NCBI GenBank assembly: GCA_015698045.1
Contig: BLAL01000194.1
Coordinates: 682,001-746,000 of the forward strand
Direction: 5' to 3'
Length of the DNA stretch: 64,000 nucleotides
Source: Rhizophagus clarus
Taxonomy: Eukaryota; Glomeromycota; Glomeromycetes; Glomerales; Glomeraceae
Each line of letters starts with the position of its first letter. Within the stretch, counting starts at the first letter, position 1. The notes under the pieces were generated by a model that made no database searches, was not told the DNA's origin, and saw nothing but the letters and a program-made list of their open reading frames with translations. A program made the translations under genes and the position numbers. This document shows, piece by piece, positions 11,704-21,400 of this stretch.

Positions 11704-13398
11704 TGTGGTGTTAACACTGTGTACGAATCACAATGTAGCAAATCTTATTTTTTTGATCTAGACCCCTTAAATCATCATGAATTTGACTTTTATAGAAATC
11801 CTACACCTTTTTTACGTATCATTACTAATGACAAAAAAGCCTCATTAACTGAATCAGTTTATCAATCCACAAGTAAATATTTGAACAACAAATTTAAAAT
11901 TTCCCTTTTATTAACACATTTTTTTAAACTACAAAAAGTAATCCCTAAACGTATTCAACACAAATATTTTACCTTTTTAAGAGACTCTTTATATAAACGT
12001 TTATCCATTATAGAATTGCGGTACAACAGTACCCATACAAATAATCGTAGTACTCGTACTTTTATTCATTTCACTTATAAAAAATATAGATTTAATTTAG
12101 GAATTTTTATCCCTTGTTGTCACCCTGGTACTTTTCTTTCATCATCACCTGACCTCAAAGATAATACTTGTTGCACTTTGCCAACTCTGATAGTATATTC
12201 AAGATACAATAATGTCTGTCGAGTAGGATGTGGCCTTCATAACAAACTCGTCCCCAAATATTCAAAACCTTCAAATAATACTACTTTAGCCCCTGCAGCA
12301 CAGCGTACAGCAGCTTTAGTTAAAATACATCAACAATGGTCATCCCAATCAACTAACTATGTTTACTCGAACCGTAGAGGTCTTTCTTACCGTACAAAAA
12401 TATCAGCAACTTCTGAGGGACTTGTATATCCCCGATGGAATCTATTTTATCTCAAAAATTTTAGTTCTTATCAGCTTATTTATCGTAATTCTAAAGGTCA
12501 TTCTTTTAAACCTCGTACTCTTGAAAAGCAAGCACTAAGGCATCAACGCTCTGAACGCAGAATTTTAAATCATGATAAATCAACAGTTCCGGATAACCCC
12601 AATCAGCCAATGCGTTCTCTGACCAAAAAATTTTTATTCACTAAACACAAATATTTATGCGATTCAGCTCGCACTTTTTCCCAACATATTAATCATTTAC
12701 GCAAAGGCGTACCTATTAAGACATCATTTCCTACTACTAAGGATACGAGGATTACTCATGCTAACTAAGATCAGATTGAATATATTCCTTTACCAGAGGA
12801 TGTCCGTTCAAAAATGAGAAATGAGGATTATGTAAAATATAAAGATTTCTTCCCACTTAAACCTGTTTTTCACGGCAAAGGCAAACGTCAATTTGCTTTA
12901 TCACCTGGTTCTGACAATTGGTGGCAATGGGTCAAAGACCGCTACCGTGAACATCAAGAAGAATTATAAAAAGCTCATGTTCACCCTCGTTTCCCGGATT
13001 GGAATATTACTCATGATCGTTACCATCATCGATTGGATAATTTGAATTATTTGATGGCTATTACAGATACTGTCCATGAAAATTATGACTTTAGTAATTT
13101 CAACAAGACCTTAAAACGACTTGATAGGAAGTCTAAGAAGACACCTGCATGGCGAAGTTTAGAACATTGGCGTCTTCTAACTGAACAATCTTTCGATGGG
13201 GATAGTTATCCTGGCAGTTCAGCACGATATTTTAATACTTTGAAACCTGATCCTAATGAATATGATCATACTTACGACCTTGACAAATTTAGACTTAAGC
13301 ATCCTTATTATAGTTCGCTATATAGTGACCATCATTATCATTTAGTTAGAATTTCTAAACGACTTTATTTTAATTTTGATCACGTGATTATTAAATGA
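11704..13398 (+). pseudogene. Long unassigned ORF inside the 4.6-kb transposon, broken by two stops
   Basis: One reading frame runs from just after a TGA (11701-11703) to a TGA at 13396-13398 (about 560 codons) and is interrupted only by TAA at 12766-12768 and TAA at 12967-12969; no frameshift is needed. There is no in-frame ATG near the 5' end (the first possible initiator is GTG at 11719), so an upstream start or exon has been lost. The predicted protein is rich in His, Tyr, Arg and Asn. It has a Cys/His cluster near 12115-12240, a basic Arg/His/Lys part near 12500-12760, and a Trp-rich segment (NWWQWVKDRYREHQ) near 12917-12960. I recognise no family. The codons are AT-rich like the neighbourhood. 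It could be a transposase or accessory protein of the host element. Confidence 0.6.
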
Positions 13399-13485
13399 CG
13401 TGATATATTATAGTTTTTAGTTTTTTATTTTTTTTTCTTTATTATTTTAGTTTTTATTATTCCTTTTTTTTACAACATTACAACT

Positions 13486-13493
13486 TATAAATA
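13486..13493 (+). promoter_or_regulatory. TATA-like box inside the transposon
   Basis: TATAAATA followed by GGG lies 90 bp downstream of the broken ORF and upstream of the exon-like repeat array. It could drive the 3' part of the element; no transcript evidence is available. Confidence 0.25.
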
Positions 13494-13779
13494 GGGTTTG
13501 GAACATTCCTGGTATGACAGTATTTACACCAGACGCACTTTGTGTGAAAGAAAAATACGGCTATTCTTTTAGATTAGTGTTACACTAGTGATTTAGGTTA
13601 TCTCTTTTATATTGGTAATAACTAAATCAGATCCCGACATAGATATAGTTTCTATATTTAGTTGTATTCATGTAATCGGCTTGTATTGACAAGTATTTAT
13701 GTCTTCACATGTACGAGGTGATCCTCCAGTAAAAATAAAAAAAAAAAATGAGCATTTATGATTACGATTTTTACGCGAA

Positions 13780-15420
13780 TTATTTTATTTACCATTTTTT
13801 TTATTTAGCTTATTTTTTAAGAATAGCGTTGGACTTTAACCTGAATGTTGAAATTGTAAGAAAGTGTCTTTATATTGTTATTTTTGACGTGTTTTTAATT
13901 TGAGAATGTTACTAACATTCTTTTCTTCCCTTTTTAGGAATGGCTTTTTACTTTGGTTTGGACTTTAAATTGCAAAGTATGAGTCTTTATATTTTATTTT
14001 TGTGGTTTTGCCTTTGATTTAGAAACAATATTAATATTTTTTTCTCTTTTTTTTAGAAACAGGACGTGATTTGTTTTTTGATGTTGTTATATACACTTTA
14101 TTTTTATAGTTTTTGTGAGCAATTTTATTTCTTTTTTTTTTATTTCTTGTTAATAAATTATCGCCGTTTTCGAATTACTGTGATCGGCAACTAATTTGTA
14201 ATAAATAAAAAATTGATTTGAAGATTACAAAAATAAAATCACGTTGTACAAATAAAAACTATGACTATCATTTGATCTGTATAACTCTAAGCCACCATTG
14301 CATAACATCATTAATGAATTTTTTATCGTTTGCCTTTTGTTTTTGTTTTAGCTTATAAACCGATTCCTGAAGGCCAATTCTTAAAAGCTGATTCCTAAAA
14401 CTGACTCCTAATGATTCTAGAGGTTCACTACTAAGCATTAGGTAATATTATTTTTTTATTTTATTATTTTTTTTTCTTTTTTTTTGTTTCTAATTATTTT
14501 TTTTATTTAGATCTTTAGTTTTTAATGAATAAAAAAAAACACCATAAAACATCTGATAAGTATAGTAAAAAAGGCCAAGATGTTAAGTTTAATGTTTTTT
14601 TAAAAAAAATAATTATAAAAATGGGCTTTTGATGTGTTTATGATAGTATACACCAGTAGTATTTTTGATAAATTAATTGTTTTCGGTTGTTTTCGGTGTT
14701 TTCAATGTTTTAATTTTAATTGATCAGCAAATCACCTGATCACACTAATTTGAAAATGACGATAATTTATTTTTTCTAGTAGACAATTTTGTCCACCTAC
14801 ATTATTATGATTTAGATCTTTGGAATATAACTACTCTTTGATTTTCGCATTTTATATTTTTTGAACATGATTTCTCTTTGATATAATTATTCTTGATTCA
14901 TGTTTTAGATCTTTAGGACATAATTATTTTTTTTAATTTTGCATTCTTCATCTTTAGGATGTGATTATTCCTTGGCTTATTCTATTTTTTGGTTTCTACC
15001 ATTTTTTTTTTAGATTTATGTGAACAATTTTGTCCATTTTTTTTTCTGATGACCACTTGCACTATCATGTTTTAGATCTTTGGAATATAACCACTTTTTG
15101 ATTTTCATATTTTATATTTTTGGAGTGTGATTTCTCTTTGATATTATTATTCTTGATTCATGTTTTAGATCTTTGGAACATGATTATTTTTATTATTTTT
15201 TTTAATTTTCACATTCTTGATCTTTAGAACGTTATTACTCCTTGGTTGATTCTATTTTTATTTTTTGATATGTAGTGTTTTTTTCTTATGATTTATTTAG
15301 ACAATTTTATCCATTTTATTTCTTGTAATTTTTTGTATATTTTTGTATATATGAAATATTTTACCAATAAAGCTACTATATTTTTTAAGAAAAAAATGAT
15401 TAAATTAAACAATTTACTAT
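13780..15420 (+). repeat. Repeat array in the 3' half of the 4.6-kb transposon
   Basis: Two layers are visible. Near 13800-14060 two exon-like units, each preceded by TTTAG and containing the shared motif TTGGACTTTAA, are followed by GTAAGA or GTATGA donor-like sequences. From about 14778 to 15320 a unit of about 280 bp is present nearly twice with a partial third copy: ACAATTTTGTCCA, then TTTTAGATCTTTGGAATATAA, then TTTCTCTTTGATATAATTAT, then ATCTTTAGGA(T/C)(A/G)T. Within each unit, TTTAGATCTTT recurs three times. It resembles the minus-strand array at 7.3-10.8 kb in style but not in sequence. No coding function can be supported. Confidence 0.55.
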
Positions 15421-15713
15421 TTATTAACAATTTACTATTTTTTTATTGAGTGTCCACTTACATTATTTTAAATATCTTAATTCTGGTCAGAATTTAACAA
15501 TCTATCTTTAATTCTGGCCAGAATTTATATAACCCTTTAAAAAAAAAATTGACTTTTTTAGTCATAAGGTGATACAAAATGTACATTTATGGTATTCTTG
15601 CATGCTAGTTTATAAGTAAAAATGAAATTAAAATTTCCTCATTCAGCATACAAATAGCACAAATGTCACTGTCACGTGACTGTAACTTTCATGATGGTGC
15701 TACTGGGGTAGTT

Positions 15714-15722
15714 TAATACAAC
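15714..15722. repeat. Right 9-bp target-site duplication of the 4.6-kb element
   Basis: TAATACAAC, identical to 11118-11126. Confidence 0.85.
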
Positions 15723-16769
15723 CACTACCATGGTGACCATACAATGTTGTAATTGCCAATTACTTATTAATATTGGTAAAACTTCAGTTACCAGAAATAA
15801 GTAATCAACATGGATTTGCCGATCAAATCGTTTAAATCGTCTTAACTTTTAAATTTTAGATCAGGCACTGATCAGATCACGCTTTGCACAATTCAAAATT
15901 ATTTATACGGGGTAATCTAAATATGACATTTTTTTTTAGTTATATAGAATTAAGTTACTTAAAAAACCTCATACTAAAAAAAAAAAAAAAAAATTCAAAA
16001 ATTCATCAAGTGATTTGCTGCGCACTTAATGCAGGCCAATACTTATTTAATGAATTTTACATCATATTTACAATATTTATAGGATAATTGCTAAACAGAG
16101 TTAAGATGATATCGGTATATCGTGAATAAGTACACATATATACTTGACTTCGGTAAATTAATACCGTAAAATTTATAATGTAAACGGTATTTTATTGAAG
16201 GCCGCTGATAGCGACAAAATTTATCATAAATAAATTTGGTTTAAGGAAAATTCTCTATGAACAAAATAGGTTGCCTCAGACTGTTATCTCGGAGTTTTGG
16301 TCCATGTTTTCAGCATGTGTTAATAGCGAAATCCCGAATCTAAAACTATCGCTAAAATTGCTGCCGAAATTGCTGCCGAAATTGTTGCCGAAATTGTTGC
16401 CGAAATTTCAAACCGATTGATTGATCAATAATTTTTTATTCTCCATAAGAGGAATAAAATTTCCTTTTTGGATTAGTGCAATATTACGTGGCGCAGCGGA
16501 CTCGGGATTTCAGAAACTATTTCGGCATTTCGGGATATAAGTCGAACTGCGCGCAATACGTAATTATCGATAAATAAGGATAAATTTATAATTTCAAACG
16601 ATATTACGAAAATTGCTACATTTTTTACGTTATTTAGTGATACTTTCTTATTTATTCTATATTATTAATCAAAAATTTCATCCTATCTTATAAATAGAGG
16701 ATGAAATGAAATTTAAAATCAAGTTATCATAGCCAAATAACAAAAATTTAATAAGTATATCAACTGATC
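15723..16769. other. Spacer upstream of the NmrA-like gene, with a 12-bp tandem repeat
   Basis: It contains four tandem copies of AAATTG(C/T)TGCCG at 16355-16402 and, around them, an inverted pair of AAATCCCGAATC-like sequences (near 16330 and 16505), possibly a small fold-back relic. The 67-codon ORF at 15884 is low-complexity and is not supported. No clear promoter is seen before 16770. Confidence 0.5.
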
Positions 16770-17803
16770 ATGAGCAACTCATCCTTCCATACTGTAACTA
16801 TTATTGGAGCTACTGGTAATGCGGGTTATGCTGTCACTGAAGCTTTTTTAAACGATGGATCTTATAGGGTAAAGATTCTTGAAAGAAAACAAGATGAAAA
16901 TGAGAAAGCTGAAATATTAGCTTCTAAAGGGGCAGAAATTGTATATGCGGATTACAGTAATAAAGATGAACTTGTCGAAGCTTTTAAAGGAACCGATGTT
17001 ATTGTCAGTGCTATAGCTGATAGAGTTAATTTTACGTCCCTTTATGATCTACAAATTCCATTTTTAGTCGCTGCTAAAGAAGCTTCTGTGAAAAGATTCA
17101 TCCCATCCGAATTTGGAAATGGTTGTAAGTACGTTAATTTATTTTCTTTTATTTTAGTTTTGATTAGTCATTTTTGTCTCATATTAAAGCCGTTAACGAA
17201 ATGTTTTTGTAATTAAGAACTCCAGATCATTTAATAGATGAAGGTAAAATCAAATTTCGGGAAGAATTAGAAAAAAGTGGACTTGAATACACATACATTC
17301 ACACCGGATTATTTTATGAATTCCTTGGCTGGTTTGGATTTGATGTTAAGAATAAGAAAGCCAAGTTTACGGGATGGCAATACAAGGATACCCGCAACTT
17401 CTTTATCAGATATTGGGAAATACACGGTTGCGACACTCAAAACACCAGAAGCTCGTAATGCTCATATCAGAGTTACTGGTTCAAATTTAACATTAAATGA
17501 GTACCTTCAAAAATTTGAAGAAGCTTCCGGTGAGTATTTTTCCTTCCTAATTATTGACATTCTTTTAAATTATAACTAATTTATAAAGGCTCAAAATGGG
17601 AAGTTATCGAAGATAGAGAAGTACGATATCGATTCAAGAACAAGGTCGAACCGGTCCCTTCATTCATAGATGACTTCATAGCTTATTTAACGGAAAACTC
17701 GAATTTTCCAGATAATGATAACGACAAATTCAGTTTTACTCCTGAACCTGTTACCGAGGTTATTGAATCTCTCGTGAGCCAAAGCGTAGAAATTAATTTA
17801 TAA
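16770..17803 (+). pseudogene. NmrA-like / isoflavone-reductase-like NAD(P)-binding protein, one frameshift
   Basis: Exon 1 is 16770-17128, exon 2 17218-17529, exon 3 17589-17803 (stop TAA 17801-17803); donors are GTACGT and GTGAGT, acceptors TTAAG and TAAAG. The N-terminus has the Rossmann dinucleotide-binding motif TIIGATGNAGYAV (GxxGxxG), followed by a typical NmrA second strand (VKILERK) and the family segment AAKEASVKRFIPSEFGN. Exon 2 continues with KFREELEKSGLEYTYIHTGL. Near 17371-17375 the frame must change to continue with DGNTRIPATSLSDIGKYTV, so one or two bases are missing or one is extra. The rest, to the acidic C-terminus, is open. NmrA-like proteins bind NAD(P) and act as redox sensors or atypical reductases. 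Without the shift the protein would have the family's usual length (about 300 residues). A sequencing error or recent pseudogenisation are both possible. The retrotransposon inserted 71 bp beyond the stop. Confidence 0.8.
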
Positions 17804-17870
17804 TTTATTTTTATTAGATCAATTGAGTTTAGAATCAGTATATTATTACAACATACGTCACTACGTCTAT

Positions 17871-17874
17871 CCGG
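17871..17874. repeat. 4-bp target-site duplication, left
   Basis: CCGG directly before the 5' LTR; the same four bases follow the 3' LTR at 26485-26488. Confidence 0.7.
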
Positions 17875-18319
17875 TGTTGGCGTAGTAATCACGTGACATT
17901 GTGGCAAAGTATATAGAGCCGCCTAAGCCAAAGCCATCATAGCCTGTTATTTTTGATATTTCCGATTTATTTGATATATCAGTTTTATTTGATTTATCTG
18001 ATTTATTTGATTTAATTGATTTATTTTATTTATTTGATTTATTAGTTTTATTTGATATATTAGATTTATTTGTTATATTTTTAAATATATTTTATTTTGT
18101 ATAAATATCCTGAAATTTCTTTTTAGTTGAAAAATAGGAGAGAGTGTAATAACAAAGTTATAATAACAAGTTCACATAATTAATAAATAAACTCTTTTAC
18201 CTTATAAACGAACTGTCCCTTTGTGAATAGTGTGTCTTGTTGATTGGACTTGAGACATATCTATTGCATCCCTGTCTCCAAGTCATAGTTACCTGATCGA
18301 CGAACTGACCAGAGTAACA
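17875..18319 (+). repeat. 5' LTR
   Basis: 445 bp from TGTTGGCG to AGTAACA. The U3 part contains many TTATTTGAT variants; a TATA-like TATAAATA lies near 18100. Identical to the 3' LTR except for one visible base. Confidence 0.95.
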
Positions 18320-18321
18320 AT

Positions 18322-18338
18322 TGGTGATTCCTGCCAGG
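18322..18338 (+). promoter_or_regulatory. tRNA primer-binding site
   Basis: TGGTGATTCCTGCCAGG starts two bases after the 5' LTR, in the usual place for minus-strand primer binding, and begins with TGG, the complement of a tRNA CCA end. The tRNA cannot be named from this window. Confidence 0.6.
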
Positions 18339-18420
18339 TATAGCGACGAACTGTCTATACTGGATCTCTCAGACGTACTTGAGAAGAAAAACAATTGCAG
18401 ACGTACTTGCACCCAATTGA

Positions 18421-21400
18421 ATGCCATATTACGGTACTAAAAAGAGCCAAAGAAAACATCACAGAAATAAGCACCTTCAGAGAAGAAGACCTGCCTTTGA
18501 AAGAGCTCCTTATTGTAATTTTTGTTATACCCCATCAGGAGAAATACTTTATAACCAACATCCTACTGGATTCTTTAACTTTTGGAATTGGATTAAAGAT
18601 AATCATTCTGCTAGAAACTACAACCTTTGCACTGTTATTACCTTTGCCAAACTAAAAGAAAATATCGCTGAACTGAATACTGCTGCTGACCTTACTACTA
18701 AAATTCTAAAAAGCATACTATTTTCCACCCTTAGCACTCCTATACTAGAATTATTATATTATATACCTGCTCTTTGTGAAGAAACCCAAGGATACTCCTC
18801 TGCACCTACTGAATATCAAACCACCAAGTTATATAATTTATACCACAACCTACCTCCACCAGAAGCACCTCCTGAAACTATGAATCAAGATCAACTTACT
18901 GCAGTTTTAACTACTATTTTTGGTACTAATGGCCAAAATATTACACAGTTGACCACTGCATTAGGAAATGCTCCACCTCCTCGTGAATTAATCATAGCCA
19001 AAGTAGATAACTTTCATGGAAAAGATGATGAGGACCCTTATGAATGGTTAGAACGTTTTGAAACAGCTGCTAATACTAATCAGTGGACAGGTAACAGAAG
19101 AATAGCTATAGCTGCAGGATACTTGAAAGATGCAGCCCATGACTGGTTCAGAGCCAATGGTAATGGTCTTACTGCTTGGAATGACAATACAACTCAAAAT
19201 GCCAGTTTTGTACACCAGTTTGAAGCATATTTTTCTCCTGAAACTAAGAAAAATCAATGGTACTATGAATTGATGACTATTAGACAAACAGCTGAAGAAA
19301 AAGTTGAAGACTACTCTAGAAGATTCAAGAAAGTCTTAAGAAAAGTGAATGGAACTACTGATCCTCCACCTGTTCCTGCTGCATTACAAGTGCGAATGTA
19401 TTTGTATGGACTAAACCCTCTGCTGACTCCTTTAGCATCCACTAACAATCCTACTACTTTAAATGATGCAATTACCCGTGCAAAATTGGTAGAAACTGGA
19501 TATAATTATGTTCCTACAAAGTCAGTCTCTTTAAATGTTCCTGTTGCTGTGAAAGAAAATGCTCCTTTACCAATCACTCCTGTTACTGGATCCTCCACTA
19601 GCAAGAATGACCCAGATGTAGATGCATTAACTCAACAACTCCAACAATTGACCCTTAATTATGCAACCTTATCATCAGCATTGCTAGCTCAAAATAATAG
19701 TAACAATAATAGCAAGCCTAGAAATTTTAGAGCGACTACAGAAAAGGCTAGAGATAAAACTAAAATAACCTGTTTCAAATGTGGAAAAGTAGGACATATC
19801 TCCAGAGAGTGCAGAAGTAATAGAAATAACAACTCAGGAAATAATAATAATAATAATAATAGAAAACTTTTCACCAGACCTGTTAATTTCCTGGATGAAG
19901 AATATGTTGAAGAAGAAGAATACTACTCCTATGATGAAGAAGAGGAGGATGAGGCTGAATATGAAGTATATGTAAATACTCGTTCAGAATCTGGAAAAGA
20001 AAGACAACTAAGAAAAAGAGTGAGAACAGGAGATGAAATGGATGAAGGAGGAGAGGAATATATCATTCCAGTTATTCCTTCAGCAGAAACTACCCCATCC
20101 ACCATTAAAGCTCAAAAGATCAAAAGAAAATTTAAAATGAGACCCGCACCTATTGAAAATGTGACTGAATTTGACATTGCCCAATACATTAAAGACCTTC
20201 CTTGTGGCTTAACTATTGGACAAGCCTCATCTCAAATTCCAAAATATAGAAGTGCCATGCTCAAAAGTGTGAAGAGAACTAGAGAGACCAATTTTATCTC
20301 CTCAGCCAATGATGCTCCTACTACTGCTGCCAGATGCCAATTGAGAGTAGATGGAGAACCTATTTCAGCCGTCATTGATAGTGGTGCTGCCACTAGTATC
20401 ATCACCAAAAAGCTCATGAAAAGACTTGGATATTCTATAAATGGGCCTTCCAACTTAGTAATTGTAACTGCCAATGGTACTAAAGTTAGATCCTTAGGAG
20501 AAGTAAAAGATTTTCCTATAGAAGTAAAATCTCATCTCATCAACCTCAACATTCAAGTGTTGGATTCTACAGATGAAGTTTTTATTCTTGGAAATGATTG
20601 GCTTAAAAAGGTCAAAGCCAATTTGGATTGGGAAGAAGGTACACTGACTATCTTGTGGAGAAAGAAACGAATTACTGTTCCTATGCAATGCACTAGAGGA
20701 CGACCTGCTGAGTCCTATGATGAAGAGGAAACTGATAGTGAAGAATATGAAGAGGAAGAAATAGAAGAATCTCCTCTCTATCTTTCAGATTTAACTGATG
20801 ATTTTTCTGATCTATCCGACCTAGAATTTAACCCTTGGACTGACCATACCCCATATGAAGAATCTGAGGAAAAGATAGAAGAAAGTGAGGATGTAAATCC
20901 AGCCATTTATTTAGCCGCCACTGCCACCCAAGAAGAGCCTCATAAACTTAACCTTGGACCTTTGGATGTGCACCAGCAACAACTATTCAACAATTTGCTT
21001 ACATCCTTCAGAGATATTTGTGCTAAAAGTCAGACTGAGATTGGTAGAACAAATCTCATAAAACACAAAATTTATATTGGAGATGCACGACCCATTTCCC
21101 AAGCACCCTACAGAATTAATCCTAAAAATAAAGAATTTCTAAAGGAAGAAATTGTAAAAATGGAAGAAAATGGAATCATTAGAAAATCATGTAGCCCCTG
21201 GGCTTCACCTGTTGTAATTGTGGATAAGAAAGGAGGAGATAAGCGAATCTGCATTGATTATAGAAAACTAAATGCTATTACAAAAGCAGATGCCTACCCA
21301 CTCCCTAGAATTGATGACCTGTTGGAAAGTTTTGGACAAGCCAAATGGTTCACTACCTTGGATCTTGCCAGTGGTTATTGGCAAGTAGCCATGGACGAAG

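Larger units (their letters stand above)
11127..15713. mobile_element. 4.6-kb DNA transposon with 42-bp TIRs and 9-bp TSD
   Basis: The termini 11127-11168 and 15672-15713 are 42-bp inverted repeats matching at 37 positions; the inner half (CATGAAAGTTACAGTCACGT) is identical. Both ends are flanked by TAATACAAC. Nine-base duplications are typical of Mutator-like (MULE) elements and also occur in Merlin-type elements, so the insertion mechanism is clearly transposase-like. Inside is one long broken ORF (11704-13398) with no DDE, zinc-finger or other transposase motif that I recognise, followed by a 2-kb AT-rich repeat array. The element could be non-autonomous with a captured gene, or an autonomous element whose transposase has decayed beyond recognition by eye. 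It is flanked on the left by the exon-like array and on the right by ordinary spacer. Confidence 0.8.

Noticed and set aside
11704..13398. Alternative genetic code (TAA read as Gln)
   Set aside because: The neighbouring intact genes end with standard stops, including TAA, and two stops in a transposon ORF are better explained by decay.
16320..16520. Small inverted-repeat element around the 12-bp tandem repeat
   Set aside because: Arms are only about 12 bases with mismatches; too weak to call an element.
17683..18655. Minus-strand ORFs over the NmrA end and the 5' LTR, and the 18395-18655 plus ORF
   Set aside because: They overlap the NmrA third exon, the LTR or the Gag-Pol frame and show no independent coding signal.
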